A DNA stretch of 49,119 nucleotides, from assembly GCA_946495655.1 (NCBI GenBank), contig CAMMDS010000009.1, positions 1-49,119 on the forward strand, read 5' to 3'. The translations under genes were made by a program, and so were the position numbers. This stretch comes from an uncultured Clostridium sp. (GTDB lineage: Bacteria > Bacillota > Clostridia > TANB77 > CAG-508). The notes beneath the pieces were generated by a model. That model worked only from the letters and a program-made list of their open reading frames with translations. It ran no database searches and had not been told where the DNA came from. How positions within the stretch are numbered: position 1 is the stretch's first letter; every line of letters begins with the position of its first letter. Of this stretch, positions 10,532-19,646 are shown one piece after another.

Positions 10532-10567
10532 AAAAGGTAAACGCTGAAAAATAGTGTTTACCTTTTT
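10532..10567 (+). terminator. Rho-independent terminator closing the secretion operon
   Basis: Inverted repeat AAAAGGTAAAC (10532-10542) / GTTTACCTTTT (10556-10566), extended by two more pairs towards a 9-base loop, ending in a T-run. It lies 6 bases after the stop codon. Confidence 0.85.
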
Positions 10568-10575
10568 GCTATATA

Positions 10576-10604
10576 TTGAAAAACAATGTGAATTGAAGTA
10601 TAAT
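10576..10604 (+). promoter_or_regulatory. Sigma-A-type promoter
   Basis: TTGAAA (10576-10581), 17-base spacer, TATAAT (10599-10604). It precedes the gene at 10642 and follows the operon terminator, so that gene is transcribed separately. Confidence 0.8.
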
Positions 10605-10641
10605 ACAAAAAAAATAAACTCATGAAAGAGGTGTATTATAT

Positions 10642-11979
10642 ATGAATAATAAAAAAAGAAATGAAATAATAAATCATATGCTACAAATTAGTAATAATAT
10701 TTCTGAAAGAATAAGAAATAATGGACAAGAAATTGATAATATAGGATATTATAAAGAGTTTGAATTTGAAAATTCTGGCTTAGAAGTAAAAGATATATTT
10801 ATAGTAAAGTTAAAAAAAGAAGAGAAAAAGTCTAAAAAATCTAGAGAAAATGAGGACCAGCAAGAAAAACAATTATATGAAATATATGACAAAGATAATA
10901 ATTTGATAGCTACTGTGGACGAAATGGGAAAAATTCAATTTCAACCAGAGTTTTTGCAAAGCCTAAAAGAAATAAGCGAAGAATATTATAACACTTTAAC
11001 ATTAGATGATGTAGAAATGGAATTTCCTGAAGAACTAGAACAAGATGATTTAATCTTAACTAAAGAAGAGATTGAAGAAAAGGCAGATAATAAAAAATTA
11101 GAGGATATTTCTAAAATAATTGAAAGTAAAAATATTAATTCGTATTCAGAGATGAAAGTTGATCAGACTCCAAAATTCGAGAAACTAACAAACAAACAAG
11201 AAATAGATTCTGATGTGAGAGTAACACAAACAGAAACACTAGCAGATATGATACCTGAAATAAAAGAAAAGGGGATTGTGAAAATAGGCGTAATATATTC
11301 AAACCGTACAAATAATCAAAATGGCAGATTTTCATTTGTTGGTATAGATAAAAATGGGCAAATTCATACTATTGATAGTTTGGAGAATGTGGAAGGAACA
11401 ACAACAGGACAAACAGTTACATCAATAAATAGTAGAGATGGTAGTGCAGTAGAAGAAGAACAAGTAGCTGGGATGGTAAAAATAAATGGCAGAAGTAAGT
11501 CAAATAATGAAGAAGAGATGCTTTCAATAAGGCAAGGCCAATATGGAATATTAGAGGTAGATTATGTAAGAGCTGACTTAAGCAGAGATAAAAGTGAAAG
11601 ATATATGTCCGCACCTATTGAAACAGATAACATATATCCTACAACAAGAGAAGTAAGGGATTTTATGGATAAAAGTAAGAATGTGAATATGAATGATGAA
11701 TTAAGAAAAGCAGATAGTGAAATTGATAGAGATGGAGAGACTAAGATGCGTAATATTGATGACTCAGCAAATAATGATTATTTGACTCCAGATGATATAA
11801 TAATATTAGAAAATGGTTCTAAGACAACACTTAGAAAAGAAGCAGAGAAATCTAAAGTTTCACCAGAAGAGTTTACAAGGAGATATAATGAGAGAGGTGG
11901 AAAAACTCCTGATGAAAAAATAGAGGCAATTCAAGATGAAATAGAAGAAGAATATGGAGCACCAAATAGAAATAGATAA
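10642..11979 (+). CDS. Charged cytoplasmic protein of unknown function
   Basis: 445 residues, no signal peptide and no membrane segment. Ribosome site AAAGAGGTG at 10624-10632. Highly acidic and Lys-rich; the middle contains a compact beta-rich segment (about 205-320: KIGVIYSNRTNNQNGRFSF, VGIDKNGQIHTIDSL, GQYGILEVDYVRADLSRDK) flanked by helical, probably disordered Glu/Lys parts. The C-terminal part (about 375-445) reads TPDDIIILENGSKTTLRKEA and SPEEFTRRYNERGGKTPDE. I do not recognise the family. It has its own promoter and lies between the secretion operon and the carboxypeptidase; a link to secretion (substrate or regulator) is possible but only positional. Confidence 0.55.
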   Translation: MNNKKRNEIINHMLQISNNISERIRNNGQEIDNIGYYKEFEFENSGLEVKDIFIVKLKKEEKKSKKSRENEDQQEKQLYEIYDKDNNLIATVDEMGKIQFQPEFLQSLKEISEEYYNTLTLDDVEMEFPEELEQDDLILTKEEIEEKADNKKLEDISKIIESKNINSYSEMKVDQTPKFEKLTNKQEIDSDVRVTQTETLADMIPEIKEKGIVKIGVIYSNRTNNQNGRFSFVGIDKNGQIHTIDSLENVEGTTTGQTVTSINSRDGSAVEEEQVAGMVKINGRSKSNNEEEMLSIRQGQYGILEVDYVRADLSRDKSERYMSAPIETDNIYPTTREVRDFMDKSKNVNMNDELRKADSEIDRDGETKMRNIDDSANNDYLTPDDIIILENGSKTTLRKEAEKSKVSPEEFTRRYNERGGKTPDEKIEAIQDEIEEEYGAPNRNR

Positions 11980-11991
11980 TAATAAAATCAT

Positions 11992-12032
11992 AAAAATCAC
12001 TTTTTATAATATAATTTAAAAGGTGATTTTTT
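11992..12032 (+). terminator. Terminator-like hairpin that also contains the next ribosome site
   Basis: AAAAATCACTTTT (11992-12004) pairs with AAAAGGTGATTTTT (about 12018-12031) with one bulged G, followed by T residues. The 3' arm includes AAAGGTGA, the only ribosome site for ATG 12034. The same hairpin can therefore end the transcript from 10642 and, in read-through RNA, hide the ribosome site of the carboxypeptidase gene. TATAAT at 12005-12010 lies in the loop and could start a transcript that lacks the 5' arm. Confidence 0.6.
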
Positions 12033-12033
12033 T

Positions 12034-13302
12034 ATGAACAATAGGAAAATTATATATCAAATTCTGATTATGTTTATTATCTTTTTCTTAATGATATCAA
12101 ATTCATTACAAATTAAAGCGGTGGAATCAAGTTTAGTAGAAGATGAAGAAGTAGATTTAGGAGACATACAAAAAGAATTAATAGAAGCCAGTGCAGAGAC
12201 AGAAGAATTAAACTTGGACTCAAGGATTGCATTGATATATGATAGAGCATCTGGAAGAATATTATATGAGAAAAATGGAAATAAGCAAACTCCAATGGCT
12301 TCTACGACCAAAATAATGACAGCAATAGTAGTATTAGAAAATGCAAATTTAAAAGATACTGTAACTATAGATTCTAAAGCAGCAGGAATTGGAGGTTCTA
12401 GACTAGGACTGAAAAAGAATGATAAAATAACTGTTAATGATTTGCTTTATGGATTAATGCTTAGATCTGGAAATGATGCTGCTATTGCTTTAGCAACATA
12501 TGTTGGAGGAAGTACTGAAGGTTTTGCAGAAATGATGAATAACAAAGCAAAAGAATTAGGATTAACTAATTCACATTTTGTAGTTCCTCATGGATTAGAT
12601 AATGAAGGACATTATACCACTGCATATGAATTAGCAAAGATGGCAGATTACGCATTAAAGATAGATAAGTTTAAAGAGATTGTATCAACTAAAAGCACAA
12701 TTATATACATAAATGGTTATTCCAAAACTATAAATAATACAAATCAACTATTAGGAAGTGTTGCAGGAGTTTATGGTGTAAAAACTGGTTTTACAAATGG
12801 GGCAGGTAGATGCTTAGTTGGTAGTTGTAAAAGAGATGATTTAGATATAATTACTGTAATAATAGGTGCGAATACTACAAAACAGAGAACTGCTGATACA
12901 ATAAAATTAATACAATATGCATATAAAAACTTTGAAGTTATAAATATAAAAGAAATAATTAATAAAAAATTCGAACAATGGCAAGCAATAAATCAAGGTA
13001 GAATATATGTGAATAAAGGAATAAGAAATCATGTAGAATTGTATTTAGAAGAAATAAAATATGAAAATATGGCAGTTAGGAAAGAAGATGTTGATAAAAT
13101 TGAGATAGAAGTAAACTGTATTTTTTATTTAGAGGCACCAGTAGATAAAAAACAAATTATTGGAAATCTAAAGGTTAACTTAAATTATGAAGAAATGGAA
13201 AATTTAGATATATATGCAAATGAAGAGATAAGAAAGAAAAATATACTAGACTATATGTTTGAATTTATGGATATATTGATTAATGAACAAAAGCTGTTAT
13301 GA
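12034..13302 (+). CDS. dacF: D-alanyl-D-alanine carboxypeptidase (PBP5 / DacF-like)
   Basis: 422 residues. Serine peptidase of family S11 that trims the terminal D-Ala from peptidoglycan stem peptides at the outer membrane face. Signal peptide/anchor at residues about 5-28 (IIYQILIMFIIFFLMISNS). Active-site motifs in order: STTK (Ser near 90), SGN (RSGNDAA, near 148), KTG (VKTGFTNGAGRC, near 250). A beta-rich C-terminal domain (about 300-400) matches the PBP5 stem, and an amphipathic end follows. Length is as usual for the family. The symbol dacF is by resemblance; dacA/dacB cannot be excluded. Confidence 0.93.
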   Translation: MNNRKIIYQILIMFIIFFLMISNSLQIKAVESSLVEDEEVDLGDIQKELIEASAETEELNLDSRIALIYDRASGRILYEKNGNKQTPMASTTKIMTAIVVLENANLKDTVTIDSKAAGIGGSRLGLKKNDKITVNDLLYGLMLRSGNDAAIALATYVGGSTEGFAEMMNNKAKELGLTNSHFVVPHGLDNEGHYTTAYELAKMADYALKIDKFKEIVSTKSTIIYINGYSKTINNTNQLLGSVAGVYGVKTGFTNGAGRCLVGSCKRDDLDIITVIIGANTTKQRTADTIKLIQYAYKNFEVINIKEIINKKFEQWQAINQGRIYVNKGIRNHVELYLEEIKYENMAVRKEDVDKIEIEVNCIFYLEAPVDKKQIIGNLKVNLNYEEMENLDIYANEEIRKKNILDYMFEFMDILINEQKLL

Positions 13303-13312
13303 TTAATAGTTA

Positions 13313-13406
13313 AACTATAACATTTTATGTATTTAAATTATGGATCTGCTGCGATAACATAGTCTTGAAAATGAGTTATAACTATAACATGTGATGTATT
13401 TAAGTA
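13313..13406. repeat. Imperfect direct repeat in the carboxypeptidase/tRNA gap
   Basis: AACTATAACAT followed by ATGTATTTAA occurs at 13313-13340 and again at about 13380-13406, 67 bases apart. The rest of 13303-13470 shows no gene. Confidence 0.4.
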
Positions 13407-13470
13407 CAAAAATTTACATAATGTAACATAAAAATAATCGTTCTATTTATCCATTTCCATATATCAAAAA

Positions 13471-13504
13471 ATAAAACAATGAGAAAAAAATCTCATTGTT
13501 TTAT
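13471..13504. terminator. Bidirectional terminator between dacF and the tRNA genes
   Basis: Perfect 14-bp inverted repeat ATAAAACAATGAGA (13471-13484) / TCTCATTGTTTTAT (13491-13504) with an all-A loop. T-runs exist in both directions, so it serves the carboxypeptidase gene (+) and the tRNA genes (-). Confidence 0.8.
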
Positions 13505-13510
13505 ATATGT

Positions 13511-13584
13511 TGGAGGCGACACCCGGATTCGAACCGGGGATCAGAGTTTTGCAGACTCGTGCCTTACCACTTGGCTATATCGCC
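13511..13584 (-). tRNA. tRNA-Cys (anticodon GCA)
   Basis: On the minus strand the gene begins GGCGATATAGCC and ends GTCGCCTCCA with CCA encoded. Acceptor arm pairs over 7 bp (one G-U), anticodon loop is CTGCAAA within GAGT/ACTC, and the T arm carries GGTTCGAATCC. 74 bases including CCA. Confidence 0.96.
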
Positions 13585-13670
13585 ATATAATATAATATAT
13601 GCTAGTTATAAAAAATAATGCTAAATTTTAAAAACATTGATAAGATTTTTAAAATTTTATTTAGTCATGC

Positions 13671-13720
13671 TTGTCCCTAATTAGTATAAATTACTAATTG
13701 GTGCCTGTCCCCAATTAGTA
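13671..13720. repeat. Short repeat of the GGGGACA palindrome family between tRNA genes
   Basis: TTGTCCCTAATTAGTA (13671-13686) and CTGTCCCCAATTAGTA (13705-13720) are direct repeats; between them TACTAATTGG (13692-13701) is inverted relative to both. The TGTCCCCAATT core is shared with the palindromes at 23442 and 37272. Confidence 0.55.
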
Positions 13721-13723
13721 AAA

Positions 13724-13799
<76 letters not shown>

Positions 13800-14000
13800 A
13801 TATAAATATATTTCTTCTGAAAACATGTATGTTTAATTATATTATATTACAAAAAAATTAGAACAATTAATATAATAGCAAAAAAATAATTAAAAGTCAA
13901 TAAGATATAATTAATTATTATAAAATTAAAACAAAAAAACATTGAATCCCTAGAAAATGCAAAGAAAAATGATATAAAAGCATTGAAAATATTACAAAAA

Positions 14001-14033
14001 TGTAATATAATTGTAATATAACTGTAATAAAAT
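14001..14033. promoter_or_regulatory. Three 11-bp tandem repeats, possible response-regulator site
   Basis: TGTAATATAAT (14001-14011), TGTAATATAAC (14012-14022) and TGTAATAAAAT (14023-14033) repeat with exactly 11-bp period, about 70 bases upstream of the -35 box of the adhesin gene. Eleven-bp direct repeats of a TGTAA/TTACA half site are the usual binding pattern of OmpR/PhoB-family regulators. The regulator is not known; the WalR-like protein at 46824 is one candidate. The rest of 13800-14100 shows no gene. Confidence 0.5.
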
Positions 14034-14103
14034 GCAAATAGTATTTCCGTAAGCGTATATAATTAGTACTTGAATAAATAGGGAAAAGAGGAAAATATTT
14101 GTA

Positions 14104-14132
14104 TTGACTAAAGAAAAGAATGTAAGTAAAAT
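14104..14132 (+). promoter_or_regulatory. Promoter of the adhesin gene
   Basis: TTGACT (14104-14109), 17-base spacer, TAAAAT (14127-14132); a TATAAT further down (14134-14139) has no correctly spaced -35 box. Confidence 0.7.
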
Positions 14133-14176
14133 ATATAATATATGATATTAAAAGGTAAAAAAGGATGGTAAGGATT

Positions 14177-17100
14177 ATGAAACTAAAAAAATTAGCAGTA
14201 ATGATAATAGTGATCATGTTAGCGATTTTAATGATGAGCAGCTTTAATATATCAAAAGCAACTGATGGAAGTAAATATTTAGGAATAAAATTGCTAAGAC
14301 AATCAGGATTTGGATATCAAGCATTAGAACAAAAAAACATATGGAAAATAGTAGAGGCATCAGACATAAATGGAAATGCAGCAAACTATAATAATACAAT
14401 ATATTGTTTAAAAGGTGGACCAGGATTTGGATCAGATAATTTTGGAAGTGGAGATCCAGAATTTAGACATTATACACAATATTTTGATATGAAGAATCCA
14501 AATTCTATACCAAGTGAATATCAAAATGCATTACCAGACATAAATAGTGATACATATAGAGCATTAATGTGGGTATTAGACCATGTATATGTAATACCAA
14601 CAGAATCAGCAGAAGAGAAAGAAGAAGCAGCAGAGTATAGAGCAATGTTATTAGAAGCAGCAGGAATACCAGATAGCTATTTAACAGATGAAGATATAGA
14701 TGTAGTACAACAATTAGCAATATGGCATTTTACAAATACAGGAGATGGATTTGATGTAGGAGAATCTCAAACATTTTCGTTGTACATAAATTCAGTAAAA
14801 GATGATGCTTCATCTCCATTTGTACCATTAAGTGGAGATGTAGGAGAAGGAGTAGAAAACGGAGAAGCAAGATCAGATGATGCAATAACATTATATAGAT
14901 ACTTTGTAGATAATGCAGAAGCAAATGCGAAGAATTATGATTATACAAAAACATCAAGTGCACCATATGAATTAGTAAAACAAGCAAGCACACTAAAAGA
15001 AGATGGAAATAATTATATAATAGGACCATTTAGAATAAATAGAGTAAGTGATACAGAGGCAACATTAGAAGGAACATTTGTAAATGGGGAAGAAGAAACA
15101 ATAGTTCCAACAAGATTGCAAAATGAAGATGGAACAGAAACATATAATAATATACAAGAAACAGTAGGTAAAGATTTTTATATAGTAGTACCAAATACAA
15201 CAAATGTAGATGAATTGACATTTACAATAAAAGGGACATATTTTAATACAACAATAGAATATTGGTCAGTAGAGAATGCACCAGAAACAGACCAACCGGT
15301 AGCAATAGTAAAGAGAGAAAAGAAAAACTATGAAGATAGCACAATATTCCAAAAACAAAATTTTGATTTAGCATTAAGAAAATTCATAGTATCTATAAAT
15401 GGAGTTGCACCAACAGTAGATAGAGAACCACAAATTTCAGATTCAGAACTAGACGAGCTTGAAAATGGAACTACAACAACAGCAGATAAAATTCATCCAA
15501 AGAACCCATTAACAGTAAAAACAGGAGATAACGTGTTATATACAATAAGAGTATATAATGAAGGAGATATAGACGCAAAAGTAACAGAAATAACAGACTA
15601 CCTACCAGACGGATTGGCATTTGCACAAGATAGTAGTATCAATGAACAATATGGGTGGACAGACAATGGAGATGGAAGAATAACAACAGATTATCTAGCA
15701 GGAGAGACAATAAAAGCATTTGATGGAGATACATTAGATTATAGAGATGTACAAATAGAATGTGAAGTAACAGCAAGAACATCTGAAGATGATATAAACT
15801 TAAAAAATGTAGCAGAAATAACAGGAGCAACTGACTCAGAAGGAAATAACATGACAGATAGGGACTCTACACCAGGAAATGTAGATGTTCCAGGGTATGA
15901 AGAAGAGAGCCAAGAAGATGATGACGACTTTGAAGATTTAGTAATTTTAGGACAATACTTTGATTTATCTTTAAGAAAATTTATTATAGCTGTAAATGAT
16001 ACAGAACTAAAAGATGATTCAGGAAGATATTTAAGAGAACCAGTTGTAGATTTAACTCCTCTTATATCAGGAGAAGATACGACAGCAATATATAATCATC
16101 CAAAAGCACCAGTGGAAGTATCTATAGGAGATGAAGTAATATATACAATAAGAGTATATAATGAAGGACAAATAGATGGTTATGTACATGAAATAACAGA
16201 TTATTTACCAGAAAACCTAGAATTTGTTAATGATGAATTTAACTCACAATATGGATGGCTTCTAGCAGAAGATGGAAGGACAGTAACAACTGATATTACA
16301 TCTCCTAATACAGAATATGATGCAAGTAGAGATATAATATATGGAGATAGAAAAGAAGGAGCAGATAAAGTAATATTAGAAGCATTTGATGGAACGAACT
16401 TAGACTATATAGATGTACAAATCAAATGTAGAGTTAAAGATACTGCTGTTCCAGATGAAAAATTAACTAATATAACAGAAATAACAGATTTTACAGATGC
16501 AGAAAATGAAAATGTAACAGATAGAGATTCTGTAGAAGACAATGTTACACTTCCTTCAGATGAAACTCTACCAAATTACAAAGACGAAGAAATAAATAGA
16601 GGAGACGAATACATACCAGGACAACAAGATGATGATGATTTTGATAAAGTTATAATACAAAAATTTGATTTGGCATTAAGAAAATTCATCACAGGTGTAA
16701 ACGAAGATGCTATTACAAATAGAGTTCCTGTATTTAGTATAGAAGATGGAGAATATGTATATACACATACAAAAGAACCAGTAGAAGTTCAAACAGGAGA
16801 CATTGTAACATATACAATTAGAGTATATAATGAAGGAGACATTAGCGGATACGCAGATGTAGTAAAAGATGATATTCCAGAAGGATTAGAATTCTTACCA
16901 GAGAATACTACAAACATAAATTATAGATGGGTAATGTATAACGAAGCTGGAGAAGTTACAGAAAATGTAGATGAAGCGGTTTCAATAAGAACAGATTATT
17001 TATCAAAAGCACAAGAAGATGAAACAGGAAGAGAAAACTTAATAGATGCATTTGACCCAGATACAATGGACGAGCCAGATTATAAAGAAGTAAGGGTTGC

Positions 17101-18484
17101 ATTTAGAGTAACAGAACCAAATACTTCTGATAGAATAATAATAAATACAGCGGAAATTGCGGAGGATAGCAATGAAGATGGAGAACCTGTAGATGATATA
17201 GACTCAACACCAGACAATGATGAAGATGGCGAAGATGATATAGATATTGACAAAGTTAAAGTAAATTACTTTGATTTAGCATTGAGAAAATTCATTACAG
17301 GAGTAAATGATGAAAATATCACAAATAGAGTTCCTGTATTTAGTATAGAAGATGGAGAATATACATATACACATCCAAAAGATCCAGTTGAAGTAGCAAA
17401 TGGAGATGTAGTAATATACACAATAAGAGTATATAACGAAGGAACACAAGCAGGATATGCAGAAGAAGTAAAAGACGACTTGCCAGAGGGATTAGAATTC
17501 TTACCAGATAATAGTGTTAATACAGAATACAGATGGGTAATGTATAATGAAGCAGGAGAAGTTACAGAAAATGTAGATGAAGCAGTTTCAATAAGAACAG
17601 ATTATTTATCAAAAGCACAAGAAGATGAAACAGGAAGAGACAATTTAATAGAAGCATTTGATCCAGAAACAATGACACAACCAGATTACAAAGATTTACA
17701 AATAGCATTTAGAGTAACAGAGCCAAATACATCTGATAGAGTACTTATAAATATAGCAGAAATATCAGAAGATAGTGATGAAGATGGAGACCCTGTTGAA
17801 GATATAGATTCAACACCAGATAATGATGAAGATGGTGAAGATGATATAGATGAAGAAAAAGTAAAAGTAACATACTTTGACTTGGCATTAAAGAAAATCA
17901 TTTCAAAAGTAACAATGACATTAGATGGAGAAACAACAGTAGAAGAAACAGGACATGATTTTGATATGGTACCAGAGCCACCTGTAAAAATAGAGCTAGG
18001 AAATCACAAAATAAATGATGCAGTAATAAAATTCACATATCAAATAAGAATAACGAACGAAGGAAATAAAGCTGGATATGCATATGAAATAAAAGACTAT
18101 ATACCAGAAGGACTAGAATTCGTAGAAGAAGATAATGAAGGCTGGGTATTATCAGACGATGGTAAAACAGTAACAACAACACAATTAAGTGAAACATTAT
18201 TAGAACCAGGAGATAGCGAGATTATAGAAATAACTTTTAGATGGATAAATGGGCATAACAATTTAGGCGTAAAAACAAACTGGGCAGAGATATCAGAAGA
18301 TAGTGATGATGATATAGACTCAACACCAGACAACTTCGAAAAAGGAGAAGACGACATTGATGATGCAGAAGTGGTATTATCAATAGTAACAGGTGTAGGA
18401 GGACATTATATAGGAGTAATTACTGCGGTACTTGTAATAGTTGCAGGAGGAGTATTACTAATTAAAAGATATGTATTAAGATAA
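14177..18484 (+). CDS. Thioester-domain surface adhesin with five repeated isopeptide-type domains
   Basis: 1,435 residues from ATG 14177 (GGTAAGG at 14167-14173); ATG 14165 adds MVRI and is possible. Signal peptide 1-27 (KLAVMIIVIMLAILMMSSF). N-terminal thioester domain: Cys77 in TIYCLKGG and Gln179 in QQLAIWH, the pair that in Gram-positive TED adhesins forms a Cys-Gln thioester for covalent host binding. Then five domains beginning FDLALRKFI or close variants at residues about 395, 594, 829, 1031 and 1233, each with TYTIRVYNEG and DYLPEGLEF-type blocks, resembling DUF11/pilin isopeptide domains, separated by DSTPDNDEDGEDD linkers. The C-terminus is SIVTG (1402-1406), a hydrophobic segment and KRYVLR, which looks like a sortase signal with a non-standard motif. 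Monocistronic by position. Confidence 0.85.
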   Translation: MKLKKLAVMIIVIMLAILMMSSFNISKATDGSKYLGIKLLRQSGFGYQALEQKNIWKIVEASDINGNAANYNNTIYCLKGGPGFGSDNFGSGDPEFRHYTQYFDMKNPNSIPSEYQNALPDINSDTYRALMWVLDHVYVIPTESAEEKEEAAEYRAMLLEAAGIPDSYLTDEDIDVVQQLAIWHFTNTGDGFDVGESQTFSLYINSVKDDASSPFVPLSGDVGEGVENGEARSDDAITLYRYFVDNAEANAKNYDYTKTSSAPYELVKQASTLKEDGNNYIIGPFRINRVSDTEATLEGTFVNGEEETIVPTRLQNEDGTETYNNIQETVGKDFYIVVPNTTNVDELTFTIKGTYFNTTIEYWSVENAPETDQPVAIVKREKKNYEDSTIFQKQNFDLALRKFIVSINGVAPTVDREPQISDSELDELENGTTTTADKIHPKNPLTVKTGDNVLYTIRVYNEGDIDAKVTEITDYLPDGLAFAQDSSINEQYGWTDNGDGRITTDYLAGETIKAFDGDTLDYRDVQIECEVTARTSEDDINLKNVAEITGATDSEGNNMTDRDSTPGNVDVPGYEEESQEDDDDFEDLVILGQYFDLSLRKFIIAVNDTELKDDSGRYLREPVVDLTPLISGEDTTAIYNHPKAPVEVSIGDEVIYTIRVYNEGQIDGYVHEITDYLPENLEFVNDEFNSQYGWLLAEDGRTVTTDITSPNTEYDASRDIIYGDRKEGADKVILEAFDGTNLDYIDVQIKCRVKDTAVPDEKLTNITEITDFTDAENENVTDRDSVEDNVTLPSDETLPNYKDEEINRGDEYIPGQQDDDDFDKVIIQKFDLALRKFITGVNEDAITNRVPVFSIEDGEYVYTHTKEPVEVQTGDIVTYTIRVYNEGDISGYADVVKDDIPEGLEFLPENTTNINYRWVMYNEAGEVTENVDEAVSIRTDYLSKAQEDETGRENLIDAFDPDTMDEPDYKEVRVAFRVTEPNTSDRIIINTAEIAEDSNEDGEPVDDIDSTPDNDEDGEDDIDIDKVKVNYFDLALRKFITGVNDENITNRVPVFSIEDGEYTYTHPKDPVEVANGDVVIYTIRVYNEGTQAGYAEEVKDDLPEGLEFLPDNSVNTEYRWVMYNEAGEVTENVDEAVSIRTDYLSKAQEDETGRDNLIEAFDPETMTQPDYKDLQIAFRVTEPNTSDRVLINIAEISEDSDEDGDPVEDIDSTPDNDEDGEDDIDEEKVKVTYFDLALKKIISKVTMTLDGETTVEETGHDFDMVPEPPVKIELGNHKINDAVIKFTYQIRITNEGNKAGYAYEIKDYIPEGLEFVEEDNEGWVLSDDGKTVTTTQLSETLLEPGDSEIIEITFRWINGHNNLGVKTNWAEISEDSDDDIDSTPDNFEKGEDDIDDAEVVLSIVTGVGGHYIGVITAVLVIVAGGVLLIKRYVLR
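16664..17875 (+). repeat. Two 606-bp in-frame tandem repeats inside the adhesin gene
   Basis: Unit one 16664-17269, unit two 17270-17875: exactly 202 codons apart. Long identical stretches occur in both, for example the protein blocks NRVPVFSIEDGEY, YRWVMYNEAGEVTENV and SIRTDYLSKAQEDETGR. The other three domains are far more divergent, so this is a recent duplication or gene conversion. Confidence 0.85.
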
Positions 18485-18530
18485 ACTTGAACTAAGAGAT
18501 GCATAATTTGTTCTAAATTTGAGATATTGT

Positions 18531-18617
18531 GGACAGACATATAAAGGAATTTGAAAAATAATTCTATGTCTGTCCCTTTGTTTCATTTTTGGAACAAATC
18601 GTGCGTCCCCTTGTTTC
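18531..18617. repeat. Palindromic repeat cluster after the adhesin gene
   Basis: GGACAGACATA (18531-18541) / TATGTCTGTCC (18565-18575) forms a hairpin. Directly after, 18577-18617 repeats almost exactly the sequence at 49082-49119, including GGAACAAATCGTGCG and TCCCCTTGT. It may terminate the adhesin transcript, but the shared sequence identifies it as a dispersed repeat. Confidence 0.65.
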
Positions 18618-18639
18618 AGAAAATAAATTTAATTTAATA

Positions 18640-18668
18640 TTTACATTAAAAAAGTCATATGATATAAT
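18640..18668 (+). promoter_or_regulatory. Promoter of the Ig-like protein operon
   Basis: TTTACA (18640-18645), 17-base spacer, TATAAT (18663-18668), followed 24 bases later by the start codon with GGAGG in between. Confidence 0.75.
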
Positions 18669-18692
18669 TTTCCATATAATGGAGGAAAACTA

Positions 18693-19646
18693 ATGAATCA
18701 AATTTTGATGGTAGAAAATAAAAATAAAACAAAAAACAAAAGGAATAGAGAAAACTCGGGACCAGCAGAGATAAAAAGTGTAATAAGATTTTTTGCTATA
18801 GTAATAATTATATTTGGACTTTGCATTATAGGGCATAGTTCTTATGCTATGTATATTGATGCAAAAGGTAACAATACTGAAAATTTGCCACAAATAAATG
18901 TAAGTAGAATAAATGATACTTTAATAGTAGATGTACAAAGCGTTAATATAATAGATAAGTTTAAATATAATTGGACAAACTCTGAACAAACATCTATATC
19001 TGAAGGAGTAGCTAATTTTCAAGAAGAAATTATTTTACCTAATGCAAGTGATACTTTAACAATAATTTTAGAAGATGAAACAGGAAGGGCAGTAACATAT
19101 ACAAAGGAAATTTTCTTGGATGGAGTTGACATAGTAAAACCAACAATAGATATAATGCAAGGCGAAGGATCTAGTATTAGACTTACTGCAACAGATGAAA
19201 CACAAATAGAATATATGACATATAGAATAGATGATGGTGAAGAAATTAGAATAGATAAAAATAACATGGAAGATAGAACAATAGAATATGCAATTACAGA
19301 AATTCCAAGGGGTGAACACACATTATATGCAACAGCAGTTGATAGTTCTGGAAACATTGAAACAACTGAAACACCTGTAATAGTATCTTCAGAGAGACCA
19401 ACAATTAAAAATATATCTATAGATCAAGAAGCAGGAAAAATAATAATAGAAGCTGCGGATGTAGATGGTATCCAATCAATAGAAGTAAATCTAAATGGTG
19501 CTGTATATACGATGAACGATGTAAACAGAACAGAAGCTACATTTTCGCTAAATCTAGTAGAAGGAACGAACACCATAAGTATTAAGCTAACAAATGTAAA
19601 CGGATTAACAGCAGAAGGAGCAACAGAGTTTAATTATGCAAGATAA
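18693..19646 (+). CDS. Membrane-anchored extracellular protein with Ig-like domains
   Basis: 317 residues, ribosome site GGAGG at 18681-18685. A basic cytoplasmic tail (1-30), one membrane segment (about 32-54: FFAIVIIIFGLCIIG), then three beta-sandwich-like repeats: about 65-150, 150-235 (TIDIMQGEGSSIRLTATDE, GEHTLYATAVDSSGNIETTE) and 235-315 (PTIKNISIDQEAGKIIIEA, GTNTISIKLTNVNG). The ATAVDSSGN block is typical of bacterial Ig-like surface domains. No enzyme motif. The stop overlaps the next start by 11 bases, so translation is probably coupled to the membrane protein at 19636. Function unknown; surface structural or binding role inferred. Confidence 0.65.
   Translation: MNQILMVENKNKTKNKRNRENSGPAEIKSVIRFFAIVIIIFGLCIIGHSSYAMYIDAKGNNTENLPQINVSRINDTLIVDVQSVNIIDKFKYNWTNSEQTSISEGVANFQEEIILPNASDTLTIILEDETGRAVTYTKEIFLDGVDIVKPTIDIMQGEGSSIRLTATDETQIEYMTYRIDDGEEIRIDKNNMEDRTIEYAITEIPRGEHTLYATAVDSSGNIETTETPVIVSSERPTIKNISIDQEAGKIIIEAADVDGIQSIEVNLNGAVYTMNDVNRTEATFSLNLVEGTNTISIKLTNVNGLTAEGATEFNYAR

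Noticed and set aside
14001-14033. Tandem repeat as simple microsatellite
   Set aside because: The exact 11-bp phase, divergence in the last bases of each unit and position upstream of a good promoter fit a protein-binding site better, although this is not proven.
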